64,000 nt of DNA, taken from Pseudomonas sp. K2I15 (GTDB lineage: Bacteria; Pseudomonadota; Gammaproteobacteria; Pseudomonadales; Pseudomonadaceae). Every line of letters begins with the position of its first letter. Within the stretch, counting starts at the first letter, position 1. The stretch covers positions 1-64,000 of the forward strand of contig NZ_NIXO01000004.1 in the NCBI RefSeq assembly GCF_002204795.1. Reading direction: 5' to 3'. Positions 18,946 through 28,056 of this stretch are shown here, one piece after another. The notes under the pieces were generated by a model. That model did no database searches. It was not told where the DNA came from and saw only the letters and a list, made by a program, of their open reading frames with translations. The position numbers and the translations under genes are program-made.

Positions 18946-20935
18946 AAAACTTTCCTCCTTCAGTCTGATTCCAGAAATAGCCGTTTTGCAGCTTGGAAGA
19001 TCTGCTAGATTCTTCAAACTCTATACGAAACGAATGTGATACTGATGAATTTAGCTTCTCCGCGAAGTATTGTTCATGGACTTCAGTATCGGTGGATAAA
19101 ATGATGACTTGATGACTCGCATTAGGAAAGTAGTTTTCAATCAATGTATCACGATGGTGCGAGTCGAGACGACCCAATGGGGTATCAATAATGACAGGAA
19201 GCTCACGCCCGGAGCTTTTAGCTAAGGCGTCAAGAATTGAAAGCGCGTATATTTGTTTTTCACCAGCAGAGAGACTATCTCTGTCGATAGTAATACCTTG
19301 TTCATCGATAAGCTCAACATCGAATGTCTCAGGGTTGATCTTGGCTGAAATCTGCAATTTTTTCTTCCGCGCGAGTCGATGATAAGCTTCTTCGAACTTT
19401 CGCTCTAACTTTTCGACGCGAGCTTGCGTCAAATTTTTAGCATATTGATCCAACATATCTAACGTGCGCTCTGCATTTTGCACTGCGGTAGAAGCGTCAT
19501 GCTGCGATCGCCTGCTGTCATGCAAACGTTGTAACTTACGACTACAATCTAACTGATCTGCTAAGGCTCCTTTAGCTTTTTCTAAGAGAGACCGATATTC
19601 ATTCTGTGCGATTTGCCGTTTTCCATCTAGCTCTCGAATTGACTGGACGACACCCAGCAACTGCTCGTCATCAGGAGCGCGGTCAATGTTTGCAGCCGCT
19701 TGTTCCAAAGCGTGCTCTACTGCGAACAAGCTACTTCGTGCCTCTTCAAATCGTGCCCTAGCGCGCCCCGCCTCAACGTGTGTGGAATTTGTAAGCGCAC
19801 CTAGCTCGCGCTCCGATATATCCAAATTCACCTCACCACGAGGCTGACCTGCAATATAGCCATCAAGCTCCCCAGTTAAAATCTTGATGGTTTCCGCTTT
19901 TTGCTGACTTGTTTCGAAACTCTTAGTCTTTTCAATTTGGCGCATGAACACAGAAAACTGATTAGCGAAAGCGTTGGTGTGTTTTATTTGGGCTTCAATG
20001 TTTAGTTGATCAACCAATCTCGCAATCGTATTGGGAGCTAGTGTGAAAGGGAATGTCCCTTCTAGTTCTAGTCTTATAGAACGCTCAAACTGCGCTTTGT
20101 CCCTTATGAGCAAATCTACCTTCGATTGTTCTTGCGCTTTTGAAGCCGCGAATGCCCCGCCTTGAGCGGCCAGGCTACCTTCTTGTTTTCTGATTTCATT
20201 GTCCATTAAACCTAACGACATCTTCGCCAGGTCAGCGGCATATCGAAAGTTCTCAGCACTTTTACCAAGTCCGTAGCTTTTTTCTTCAAGCTCGGACAAC
20301 TCTTTTTTATAATCGGCCTCGGAACCGCGAGTGGCTTGGCGTTTTATATATATAACCAGGTCATTCCTAAGCTTTTCAATTAAGTCCAAGCCTAGTAGTC
20401 GACGAACAGCGGCTTGTAACGTTTTCCCGGTCTTGTCTTCTGCTAACGCAGCGATCTTTTCACCGTCGAAGAAGAAAAGATCGGCAATACCGCTCGGGAT
20501 CAACTCATTTAAAAAGCCCTGGCACTGCTCATAGTTTAATTCACTCAGCTCAACGCCATTCTGCTGAAGGGTCAATTCGTCCTTCGAACCTCTGGACCAA
20601 CTGCGCTTTACAGTAAATTCAGATTGCTCCCCGGCTTTATTGTAAGTGAACACTAGCATCACCGATGCAGAATCCCCTTGACAGCTATCCCCTTCCCCGT
20701 TATGAATCAGTGATGATAACTTTTCGATATAATCCTGAGTGGTATGGAGTTCACCAAATGCTAGCCGTCCATACAGAGCTAATCTAATTGCTGTTAGGAT
20801 TGACGTTTTACCCGATCCATTAAGTCCACCAAAAAGAATAATTGGCTTTTCTCCAGGTGGCATCGGCTCCAAAGCCATTTCGTGCTTGCCTTGGAAGACC
20901 CTGAAATTTTCTACCGTCAACTTCTTAATGATCAT
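18935..20935 (-). CDS. dndD: DNA phosphorothioation ATPase DndD (SMC/RecN-like)
   Basis: This 666-residue ATPase has the SMC/Rad50 layout. The N-terminal Walker A is GGLNGSGKTS (residues 36-45), a long coiled-coil centre spans about residues 200-530, and the C-terminal half-site has the signature SLSAGEKQIYALS and Walker B ELPVIIDTPLGRLD. DndD supplies ATP-dependent nicking or remodelling of DNA for exchange of non-bridging oxygen by sulfur. It overlaps dndC by 11 bases. The motif FFFDGEKIAAL after the Walker A region is typical of this branch. Confidence 0.93.
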   Translation of the reverse strand: MIIKKLTVENFRVFQGKHEMALEPMPPGEKPIILFGGLNGSGKTSILTAIRLALYGRLAFGELHTTQDYIEKLSSLIHNGEGDSCQGDSASVMLVFTYNKAGEQSEFTVKRSWSRGSKDELTLQQNGVELSELNYEQCQGFLNELIPSGIADLFFFDGEKIAALAEDKTGKTLQAAVRRLLGLDLIEKLRNDLVIYIKRQATRGSEADYKKELSELEEKSYGLGKSAENFRYAADLAKMSLGLMDNEIRKQEGSLAAQGGAFAASKAQEQSKVDLLIRDKAQFERSIRLELEGTFPFTLAPNTIARLVDQLNIEAQIKHTNAFANQFSVFMRQIEKTKSFETSQQKAETIKILTGELDGYIAGQPRGEVNLDISERELGALTNSTHVEAGRARARFEEARSSLFAVEHALEQAAANIDRAPDDEQLLGVVQSIRELDGKRQIAQNEYRSLLEKAKGALADQLDCSRKLQRLHDSRRSQHDASTAVQNAERTLDMLDQYAKNLTQARVEKLERKFEEAYHRLARKKKLQISAKINPETFDVELIDEQGITIDRDSLSAGEKQIYALSILDALAKSSGRELPVIIDTPLGRLDSHHRDTLIENYFPNASHQVIILSTDTEVHEQYFAEKLNSSVSHSFRIEFEESSRSSKLQNGYFWNQTEGGKFYAA

Positions 20936-22562
20936 TTTTTGTCCCCCTCTGGACCGGCAACAACTGTTGTGCCGCTCCTTGAAGCTGTGCTGTCACATCT
21001 AGCAATTCACGTTCAATTTTTTCTATATCGAGCTTGTGAATATCTCGTTCATGCTTTTTTTGCAACTGGGCTTGATCTTCTTCAATTTCAGCAAGCGAAC
21101 CCCAATCTTTGGAAAGGATACTTTCAATCTTTTCGAATATGCCGTGGCGTCGACTAAGTCCTTCCATTGAAACTTCAAGCTCGATCAGTTTCATAACCAT
21201 CTCGGCAGGCGCCCCTGTCTCAAGCGATACCTCCCTCAGTAATGCCGCATCGAGTTGATCAAATTGTGACTGGTCATCAACTATCCATGCCAGATTTCGG
21301 TTGTATACTTCTTGATATATCTTCGGTAGTTCATCAGCCCAGTCCGGCTCGTTCGGATCTCTAAGCCAATGCTGACGTATTACATGCAGTTCTGGCTCTG
21401 TAATCAAAGATATTTCATGGCCATCTTTATTAAGATCCCGTTCGAGTATAAGAAGCTCTTTCAACCAGGTTTTCCGGTATTTTAGCCAGTATGGGCCCGG
21501 AATATGTTTGCGCGCCGTTGTTAGGTCTTCACCATCTTTCGCATACTGGTAAGTAACCTTGCCATTCCGGCGCTTGTAGTTACGGTAAGTGTCTTTTTGC
21601 TCAGGCTCAGTTGTTTTGGCCAGGACGTCACGGAAAGACAACAGCGGTAGCATCCAGTCTTCACCATTTTGGATGAGGTTTTCCATTGCTCTGTCTTTGG
21701 ATACTACAGTACACGTCCAGCACCCAAATCTAGAGTTACCGCAAGATGGTGTGCTTTCATCAATTACTAGTGGGCACTCGCCTTGGCTTGATGAGTGCAT
21801 GTAAAGCGTCCAAAGAGGACGGTTATTTCCACCCCAAGGTGTCTCCCATTCCTCAATGTCATTAGACGAGTATTTAAATGCGCCACGCAGTAGACCCCAT
21901 ACTTCTTCGGTGCTCCATGTGTCAATAGGTGTATATATAAAAGCATTCGAAAGTGAGGTGTGTCTGGCCAGTCTCGAGCCATCTATCCTATGTTTTGCTA
22001 TTACTTGGGCTCGTGACGAGCTTTCGTCACTTCTTGCCCCTAGAAGGATAATTACTTCTTCGAACTGACTAATTTTTTCCCGGATGAACTCGCTTACCGG
22101 ATTGATTTTCATCCTTTCTGTGCACCAGCGGAAGCTACGGCTAGGCGCGGGGTATCCTTTCCCTAGCAAGTTTACCCAAAACGTTTCGCCTACCTTTGGC
22201 ATAACAGTATGTTGAGTTATTGGAAGTCCATCGCGACGCGCGGACTGCTCTATCAATTTCATACTGGTTTTGATTAGATCGACGACTACAGGTGTTTCAA
22301 CCAACGTATCAGATGTTACAAGAAATACATCTTTTTTTCTTAACTCTGGTGGCAGTCCGAGTAATGCCAAGTACACTAGTGTAGCGACTGCTGTCGAGTC
22401 TTTTCCTCCGCTATATCCAATAATCCAAGGTCGGTTGTCAAGGCAGTAAATCCTTTGTACCTCGGAAACGTATTCAGCGAGCGGTCTACCAGCGATTAAC
22501 TCATTATTTATGAATTCTTCGTAATCTGCGAGATCATGTGAGAGTGCTAACATTTTGGTCAT
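20925..22562 (-). CDS. dndC: DNA phosphorothioation sulfurtransferase DndC
   Basis: This 545-residue protein is of the PAPS-reductase/ATP-pyrophosphatase type. The PP-loop SGGKDS is at residues 51-56, and a cysteine cluster for the iron-sulfur centre is seen in PSCGNSRFGCWTC. DndC takes sulfur from a cysteine desulfurase and activates the DNA backbone for modification. It starts inside the stop of dndB (ATGA, four-base overlap) and its end overlaps dndD by 11 bases. It belongs to the minus-strand operon dndBCDE. Confidence 0.94.
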   Translation of the reverse strand: MTKMLALSHDLADYEEFINNELIAGRPLAEYVSEVQRIYCLDNRPWIIGYSGGKDSTAVATLVYLALLGLPPELRKKDVFLVTSDTLVETPVVVDLIKTSMKLIEQSARRDGLPITQHTVMPKVGETFWVNLLGKGYPAPSRSFRWCTERMKINPVSEFIREKISQFEEVIILLGARSDESSSRAQVIAKHRIDGSRLARHTSLSNAFIYTPIDTWSTEEVWGLLRGAFKYSSNDIEEWETPWGGNNRPLWTLYMHSSSQGECPLVIDESTPSCGNSRFGCWTCTVVSKDRAMENLIQNGEDWMLPLLSFRDVLAKTTEPEQKDTYRNYKRRNGKVTYQYAKDGEDLTTARKHIPGPYWLKYRKTWLKELLILERDLNKDGHEISLITEPELHVIRQHWLRDPNEPDWADELPKIYQEVYNRNLAWIVDDQSQFDQLDAALLREVSLETGAPAEMVMKLIELEVSMEGLSRRHGIFEKIESILSKDWGSLAEIEEDQAQLQKKHERDIHKLDIEKIERELLDVTAQLQGAAQQLLPVQRGTKNDH

Positions 22563-23644
22563 TTTTCCGGTAGCTGCTGCTCAAGTTCAACTTCTTCATC
22601 AGTCAAAGGAACTTTAATTATGTTTTTAAGTGCGTTACACGTCAGCCGAATCGCTGATATGGATTTACTTAATTTTCCATGCGACATAGTCCTGCGAAGC
22701 CACTCAGGGTTTGTCTTTCGCCAATCCACATCGCGGATTTTTTCGAGTTCTGTTACCCATGTATCCGGCTTATAAGCTATGAGGCTTCTACCTAACAGAC
22801 CTAAGGCATGCAATCCGACCGCATGTGCATGCACATACTCTTGCCTCAAATGAGCAGGAGAAATACTCTTGGACATGGCCATTTGCCAATCAGGCATATG
22901 TTTATAAAGATTTTCCCAGTACGTAGCTGCTAGCTCTGCTTCGTCAGTACTGTATCCATCCTTTGGCCCCTTACCTAGAAGGGACCTTGTAGCTTGCTTT
23001 ATACTGCTTAGAGTGAACAGTTTGCTGGATAACGCTGATACGCTTGACCGTTCCATTTCTGTCAGGCCAATGAACGGTACGGTAGCTCGTGCGAGGTGCC
23101 GTGCAAGTTCTGATGACGGGTCGCGGTGATCATACAAGGTCGAGAGAGACGGACTTGGCTTAATGGCGTGCTTGTTAAGATCAGCGAACATTTGCTGGCT
23201 TCGCTTCAAACCTTCGTCCACAAAAAACATTACAGGAATATTATCCTGACCAAGTTCGGGTCTTTCCTGAAGTGCTTGCTCTATCGCTTTTCTTCGGTGT
23301 TGCCCGTCATTAATCAATATCTGTGCATCCATAGGAACCCGCAATGTTCCTAAATTATGCGACGCTGGATACTCTTCAAAAGCGATATCTACCGCAATAG
23401 ATGCAGTTAAGGCCGAGAACACATAGTCGTCGGGATTTTCCAGCAGGTACCTAACCATCTCTGGTATCCGTGTTTTATTTAGCGTGCGCTGGGCTCTCAG
23501 CTCAGGTGGAACTTCCGATTCGTCAAAGCTGAAGATTTTAGGAATTATTCTCATCGGGCACGTGGCGATGTAAAAAGGCCTACCTGCCTGCATCCCTCTG
23601 ACGGCAGGGAAGGAGTAGCAATAGTCGACATCGAGCGATTTCAT
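22559..23644 (-). CDS. dndB: DNA phosphorothioation regulator DndB
   Basis: This 361-residue protein carries a DGQHR box (ILINDGQHRRKAIEQAL, near residue 115), the signature of the DndB/ParB-like family. DndB lowers the expression or frequency of modification in studied systems and acts as a repressor at the dnd promoter. It opens the dndBCDE operon and overlaps dndC by four bases. dndA is not present beside it. In several bacteria the housekeeping desulfurase IscS replaces DndA, and the same is likely here. Confidence 0.92.
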   Translation of the reverse strand: MKSLDVDYCYSFPAVRGMQAGRPFYIATCPMRIIPKIFSFDESEVPPELRAQRTLNKTRIPEMVRYLLENPDDYVFSALTASIAVDIAFEEYPASHNLGTLRVPMDAQILINDGQHRRKAIEQALQERPELGQDNIPVMFFVDEGLKRSQQMFADLNKHAIKPSPSLSTLYDHRDPSSELARHLARATVPFIGLTEMERSSVSALSSKLFTLSSIKQATRSLLGKGPKDGYSTDEAELAATYWENLYKHMPDWQMAMSKSISPAHLRQEYVHAHAVGLHALGLLGRSLIAYKPDTWVTELEKIRDVDWRKTNPEWLRRTMSHGKLSKSISAIRLTCNALKNIIKVPLTDEEVELEQQLPEK

Positions 23645-24034
23645 TTTCCGGGTAAGCCTGGGCTAGATGAGATTAATGCCCCATTTTACCCCATGCTTCG
23701 TCATTTTTTCACGTAATAATTTTATTTTTGACGTAGCCTGCACACAGCTACGGCACTCAGATGGGCTCAAGCCTCCACAATCCATTGCCGGTCATCGGAC
23801 CCCTCGGGGGTATAGTTGCGTACCGTTAGCCTCTGGGAGCAAGACGTAATGCCCTGAGCAGAGCGTAGGTACAGCGTACCTGGCAGGGCGTGGACGTCGG
23901 GAGATGCTTATGCCTTTTTTGCAGGTCAAGGAGCCAAACTGTGCCCAAGTTAGAGGGCATTCTTTCTGCGATCACCGAGGATGTGCACGCGGTGCTCCAC
24001 ACGTTTTGAGAACCCACATAAAGGATGATTATCC
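23645..24034. promoter_or_regulatory. Divergent intergenic region between dndB and a plus-strand gene
   Basis: These 390 bases separate dndB (leftwards) from the gene at 24035 (rightwards). The 120 bases next to dndB are AT-rich and must contain the promoter of dndBCDE. On the minus strand a TAAAAT box lies within GGGGTAAAATGGGG about 50 bases before the start codon. No gene is seen. The DndB binding site is expected here, but I cannot point to it with certainty. Confidence 0.4.
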
Positions 24035-24745
24035 ATGGGGAATGAGAAAAAAATCGCGGACGAACGAGACGTCCTCGAAGCAGCAAGTAGCCTCCTGAGA
24101 GACCTATATGGGCACTTCGTGATCGATCCCAAGCAGATCGACAGGCCTGATGCCGCGATAGATGCCAGCGAGCCTAAGAAGCGAATCGGAATCGAGATTA
24201 CATCTGTAGATGACCAGAAGGACAAGGCATACCTCAACGACGAAAAGTTTGGAAAGGACATCACACGCCAGCAGGTTGAAAACTTCCTGCGCGATGGGAG
24301 TTACACCATTGCCCCACGCAAGAAAATCGACATCGACGTCCATGCCAAGTACATCTACAAGGGTGCGGTAAAGAAGCTGGACGACCACAAGGTGTACGCC
24401 AACTCCGGAACCTTCGATGAGGTGATCTTGCTTTGCTACAGCGACTACATCACCCCGGAACTATCTGCGAAGCTTGGAATCATCGAGTGGACGAATTTCT
24501 TTCTGAGCGCCGACGATTTCCCCTATGACAAGGTCATTTACGCAAACGTGGAAGACCAAAAAGCTGCGGTGGTATACGAGCGAGGCGAGCCTCCCAAACA
24601 AAAACCTTTGCGCTACGAGTCAGCGACTACCACTGTTATCCAGGGCAGCTTCACGCCTATGGGCGCTGAGTTCAATATGAACAACACAGCCAATCAAGCT
24701 CCTCTCATCAGGCCCAAGCAATTTCGCAAGAAGGGCAAAAAGTAG
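24035..24745 (+). CDS. Hypothetical protein with possible PD-(D/E)XK nuclease-like motif
   Basis: This is a 236-residue protein that I do not recognise. Near residues 36-57 it reads IDRPDAAID, then RIGIEITSV, which has the spacing of acid-strand-acid residues of the PD-(D/E)XK nuclease fold, although the usual lysine is replaced by threonine. The C-terminus is basic (PKQFRKKGKK). The composition is more GC-rich than the dnd genes, so it probably joined the island separately. AGGA lies before its ATG. It sits next to the phosphorothioation operon, so a defence role is possible. Confidence 0.55.
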   Translation: MGNEKKIADERDVLEAASSLLRDLYGHFVIDPKQIDRPDAAIDASEPKKRIGIEITSVDDQKDKAYLNDEKFGKDITRQQVENFLRDGSYTIAPRKKIDIDVHAKYIYKGAVKKLDDHKVYANSGTFDEVILLCYSDYITPELSAKLGIIEWTNFFLSADDFPYDKVIYANVEDQKAAVVYERGEPPKQKPLRYESATTTVIQGSFTPMGAEFNMNNTANQAPLIRPKQFRKKGKK

Positions 24746-24859
24746 CCTCGACTCCAGCCAAGTCTCGCGCTGCGGGGATTGAACGCCAGGAGCCATGGTC
24801 TCAGGCAGGCAGTCTCCACTGCTCCGACAGGCATCGGCAAGCTCTCAGGGGCAGGTTCA

Positions 24860-25010
24860 TTATAAAAAGCGGTGTCGTAACAATGCATGGAGCAAGCCAG
24901 CGCGACCATTGTGGGATAGCCTCGCAAGCTTGTTGAAGCAAGCCACGATCCTGCGGTTTTCTTTCAACCAGCCAAGCATGGGTTCGACGATGTTGCGCTA
25001 CCGGTATCGG
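24860..25010 (-). mobile_element. IS5-family transposase C-terminal fragment (first)
   Basis: On the minus strand the sequence reads RNIVEPMLGWLKENRRIVA and ends LLHALLRHRFL before a stop, which is the end of an IS5-family transposase. About 45 codons remain, and an in-frame TAG lies just before the preserved part. The rest of the element is missing. It abuts another IS5 remnant that runs in the opposite direction. Confidence 0.65.
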
Positions 25011-25011
25011 T

Positions 25012-25464
25012 GTGGATGATGAATCGGGCCTGGTGCATAGCGTGGTGTGCACCAGGCCAATGTGGCAGATGTCACGCAGGTCGATAAACTGCTGCACGGC
25101 GACGAAAACGTAGTCTGTGCCGATGCCGGTTATACCGGAGTGGAGAAGCGCCCCGAGCATGAAGGTCGCCAGGTCATCTGGCAGATAGCCGCCCGGCGCA
25201 GCACCTACCATAAACTGGGCAAGCGCAGCGTCCTGTATAAAGCCAAGCGCAAGATCGAAAAAAGCCAAGGCGCAGATAAGGGCGAAGGTCGAACACCCGT
25301 TCCGGGTGATCAAGCGCCAGTTCGGTTATGTGAAGACGCGCTTCCGTGGCCTGGCCAAGAACACGGCACAGCTGGTGATGCTGTTTGCACTGTCGAATCT
25401 GTGGATGGCTCGCCGACATTTACTGAGCGATGCAGGAGAGGTGCGCCTGCAATGCGGGGAATAG
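25012..25464 (+). pseudogene. IS5-family transposase C-terminal fragment (second), frameshifted
   Basis: The C-terminal half of a second IS5-family transposase is present: DDESGLVHSVVCTRP, then NVADVTQVDKLLHGDENVV, CADAGYTGVEKR, and further on [19 protein letters not shown] with the glutamate of the DDE triad. At least two frame changes (near 25050 and 25275) and loss of the N-terminal half show it is dead. It faces the first fragment, so two IS copies have been cut and joined here. Confidence 0.8.
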
Positions 25465-25644
25465 TCGCTTCGAGGTGCTCGCAGCGGCTAAAAAGACAGG
25501 AATGAGTGAGTGATCTCAGCGTTTTGGATCGACTCGCCACTTTCAGAAACGGCGGTGGCCGAAGTCAGCCAGAAACACATGGCTACTTCAGACCATCCCT
25601 AGGTGTCGCAAGAGTCCTATAACAAGAAAGGTTCTCAGGTTCGC

Positions 25645-25896
25645 TCTACGCCTTTCTGTCTGCGCGTGAAACTAAATTGTTGGTTGAAAGAGTTTCAAAA
25701 AGCAGGCTTGACTGATGTACAGAGCATTTAATGGCAGCGTCTACAGGCTAAATTTTTATTCGATCGATATCATCGACCCTTTGAAGTGGATATCTATCCA
25801 GTATATTCTGATGCGGAAAGTAGAAAAATCAGAAGATCACTAGCTGTTGATCTAGAATATCACATAGCAAGTCGCGTAGTTAATTTGGGGGGATGA
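25645..25896 (+). pseudogene. Remnant of a gene coupled to the downstream Mrr-type nuclease
   Basis: A plus-strand frame reads like protein across an in-frame TAA at about 25731: FCLRVKLNCWLKEFQKAGL before it, and FLFDRYHRPFEVDIYP with SDAESRKIRRSLAVDLEYHI after it. It ends with a TGA that overlaps the ATG of the next gene (ATGA). This overlap is typical of an operon partner, so a gene upstream of the nuclease has been truncated, probably by the IS activity. I do not recognise the family. Confidence 0.4.
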
Positions 25897-26717
25897 TGAC
25901 AATCGTCGGAGCAATACAGAAAGTCTTATCCCAAGATGGGCGGGCTCTCACGCATAAAGAGATATACGATTGCATAATTACAAACGGGTATTATGAGTTC
26001 GGGGCCAAAGATCCAATTTCGATTGTTAGGAATAAATTAAGAAAACATTGTGTTGGAGTTGATTTTCCCAGCGCTAGCCCTCGGAAGTTATTTGCTATTG
26101 CGAAGCAAGAAAAAAATGGCACTGCATCGTATTATGAACTTTGGGATGGTAAGTCATCCAATGCCTTTAAGGAAACAACGGGGTTAAAGGACTTAATATC
26201 GGAAGAGCTTATATATAAAAGCCATAAAGTACATATTCTAAATATAAAGAATCAGCTTCTAGATTGTATCAAATCGTCAGACCCTGCCTTCTTCGAAAAA
26301 ATTGTTGTAGACCTGCTGTTAAAGATGGGTTACGGCTGGCATAGCTCACTCGCTGGGCACGTCACCGGTGGGAGAGGTGATGGAGGTATAGACGGCATTA
26401 TATATGAAGATAAACTTGGTTTAGATCGGATATATATACAAGCTAAGCGGTACAAGGGGAATTTCGTCAGTCCTAGTGATATTAGGAATTTCATTGGTGC
26501 GATGTCCCTTAGAGGTGCTAGAAAGGGCGTATTTTTTACATCCTCTGACTTTACGGCGGAAGCAACGAAGCAAGCCGGGCAGGCACAAGGTATGAACATC
26601 ACGCTCATCAACGGTCAATTGCTTTGTGATTATTTGGTTCAGCACGAAATGGGGATAGAAAAGATTGTTACCTATCCGGTTTACGAGATAGACCGCAATT
26701 TTTTCAATGACGAATGA
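25893..26717 (+). CDS. Mrr-type restriction endonuclease with N-terminal winged-helix domain
   Basis: This 274-residue protein has two parts. Residues 1-90 look like a HARE-HTH/winged-helix domain (VLSQDGRALTHKEIYDCI, NKLRKHCVG). Residues 135-255 are an Mrr catalytic domain: FFEKIVVDLLLKMGY, GGRGDGGIDG and the strand IYIQAKRY, giving the D...QxK form of the PD-(D/E)XK active site, then GVFFTSSDFT. Mrr-type enzymes cut foreign, often modified, DNA. The ATG at 25893 has a G-rich ribosome-binding sequence directly upstream. It is followed by the DUF262/ATPase pair on the same strand. Confidence 0.82.
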   Translation: MMTIVGAIQKVLSQDGRALTHKEIYDCIITNGYYEFGAKDPISIVRNKLRKHCVGVDFPSASPRKLFAIAKQEKNGTASYYELWDGKSSNAFKETTGLKDLISEELIYKSHKVHILNIKNQLLDCIKSSDPAFFEKIVVDLLLKMGYGWHSSLAGHVTGGRGDGGIDGIIYEDKLGLDRIYIQAKRYKGNFVSPSDIRNFIGAMSLRGARKGVFFTSSDFTAEATKQAGQAQGMNITLINGQLLCDYLVQHEMGIEKIVTYPVYEIDRNFFNDE

Positions 26718-26856
26718 CACCGATCAGAGGGTGAATCAGTTGTTTTTTGCTTGTCGATTTTCTAATGTGATCTACAAACTGATTCTTGCGCCTCACGAAA
26801 GTTTAAAATTGATGCTCTGAAGTAGATAAATTTAATTTTTTTAGCAAGGGTTTAAG

Positions 26857-28056
26857 ATGAAAATTAAAGCAACTGATCCTGATTTGAGCACTATCTACTC
26901 AAGAATTAAAGATGAGAGTCTTGATTTGCAGCCTGATTTTCAAAGGGCGGAAGTTTGGAGGATTCCAAAAAAGAAATTATTGATTGATACTATTCTAAGG
27001 GATTGGCAAGTACCTCCTGTGCATGTTGTTTTAAATGAAGATTCGATGGTTCAAGAAGTTCTGGATGGGCAGCAGCGCTTAAGTGCCATACGGGATTTTA
27101 TGGATGATAGGTTTAGGGTGGACGGCCGAATAGAGCCTTTTGATGACGATCTTAATGATCTAAATGGTATGTTCTATTCGCAACTTCCGAACAAGGTAAA
27201 AAATAGGTTCGATCGGTACGCAATTAGGGTTTTTGAGATTTTAGAATATAATCAGGGAGAACCTGGTGAGTTGTTTAATAGGTTAAATGAGTCCTTAAAA
27301 TTAACTTCGGCTGAAAAGAGAAATGCTTATGTTGGGGCCCTTCGTACCCAAATAAAGTCTTTGGTTGATGAGCTTGATATTAATGACATTGATAAAAGAT
27401 TTTTGGGGTTTAGTAATCAGCGAATGGCTTATCACGATCTTTTTATTAAGCTGTGCTACATGTTGGAGGCTAGATCTGTCACAGCCTCATTTACTGAAAA
27501 GCAGCTGAATGATCGCGCTAGAGAAGACAGACCATTTGCCACTACTATCGTGAGTGCAGTGAAAACTGCAATCAAAGTGATCGGAGCAGCTAAAGAAGAA
27601 TTGGACGAGGCAGGGAAAATAATTCACGTTACAAAAGCTTCGATAAATAGTTGGTTATTCTTTATAGCTTATCAAAAATTGACGACTCGAAAATTTGAAG
27701 AGAATTCGCTTATAGAGGCGTTTGTGAGTTTTGAGGCGGACAGGGCTTATTATCGCACATTGAATAAAGCACCGCGTAGAAGTTATTCTCTAGGCTATGA
27801 GGTTGTTAATGAGCTTTTTTCTATATTTGGAACTCGTTCTACGTCGAGAGTTACTACGGTCAGTTCCCTGGTGATTCGTGATAGCATAATATCGCTTTTT
27901 TATTATATGTATCAATCCGATTCGTTGAGCGAGTTCAATAGTTCTAAAGCGTCCTCGATGAAAACTTTGATCGAGTCGCTCGCTGTTAGCGATAAACCAG
28001 TAGTTGTCGTGGTTGAGGAGTTTGCTGATGATGTAATTTGGGAGGCTGCATTGTGA
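26857..28056 (+). CDS. DUF262 (GmrS/ParB-like) protein
   Basis: This 399-residue protein has an N-terminal DUF262 domain: QPDFQR at residues 25-30 and DGQQR at residues 70-74. DUF262 is related to ParB/sulfiredoxin folds and is the N-terminal module of the GmrSD type IV restriction enzyme, where it handles nucleotides. No HNH motif of the GmrD part is seen, so this is not a full GmrSD fusion. The C-terminal half is helical with no motif I know. The stop overlaps the start of the next gene (GTGA), so the two proteins are very likely produced together. Confidence 0.8.
   Translation: MKIKATDPDLSTIYSRIKDESLDLQPDFQRAEVWRIPKKKLLIDTILRDWQVPPVHVVLNEDSMVQEVLDGQQRLSAIRDFMDDRFRVDGRIEPFDDDLNDLNGMFYSQLPNKVKNRFDRYAIRVFEILEYNQGEPGELFNRLNESLKLTSAEKRNAYVGALRTQIKSLVDELDINDIDKRFLGFSNQRMAYHDLFIKLCYMLEARSVTASFTEKQLNDRAREDRPFATTIVSAVKTAIKVIGAAKEELDEAGKIIHVTKASINSWLFFIAYQKLTTRKFEENSLIEAFVSFEADRAYYRTLNKAPRRSYSLGYEVVNELFSIFGTRSTSRVTTVSSLVIRDSIISLFYYMYQSDSLSEFNSSKASSMKTLIESLAVSDKPVVVVVEEFADDVIWEAAL

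Noticed and set aside
18000..24000. dndA next to the dnd operon
   Set aside because: No cysteine desulfurase motif is present in the window, so the gene was not assigned.
25027..25057. Inverted repeat around GCCTGGTGC and GCACCAGGC
   Set aside because: It lies in the coding part of the IS5 transposase remnant, where the codons explain the sequence, so it is not called a regulatory hairpin.
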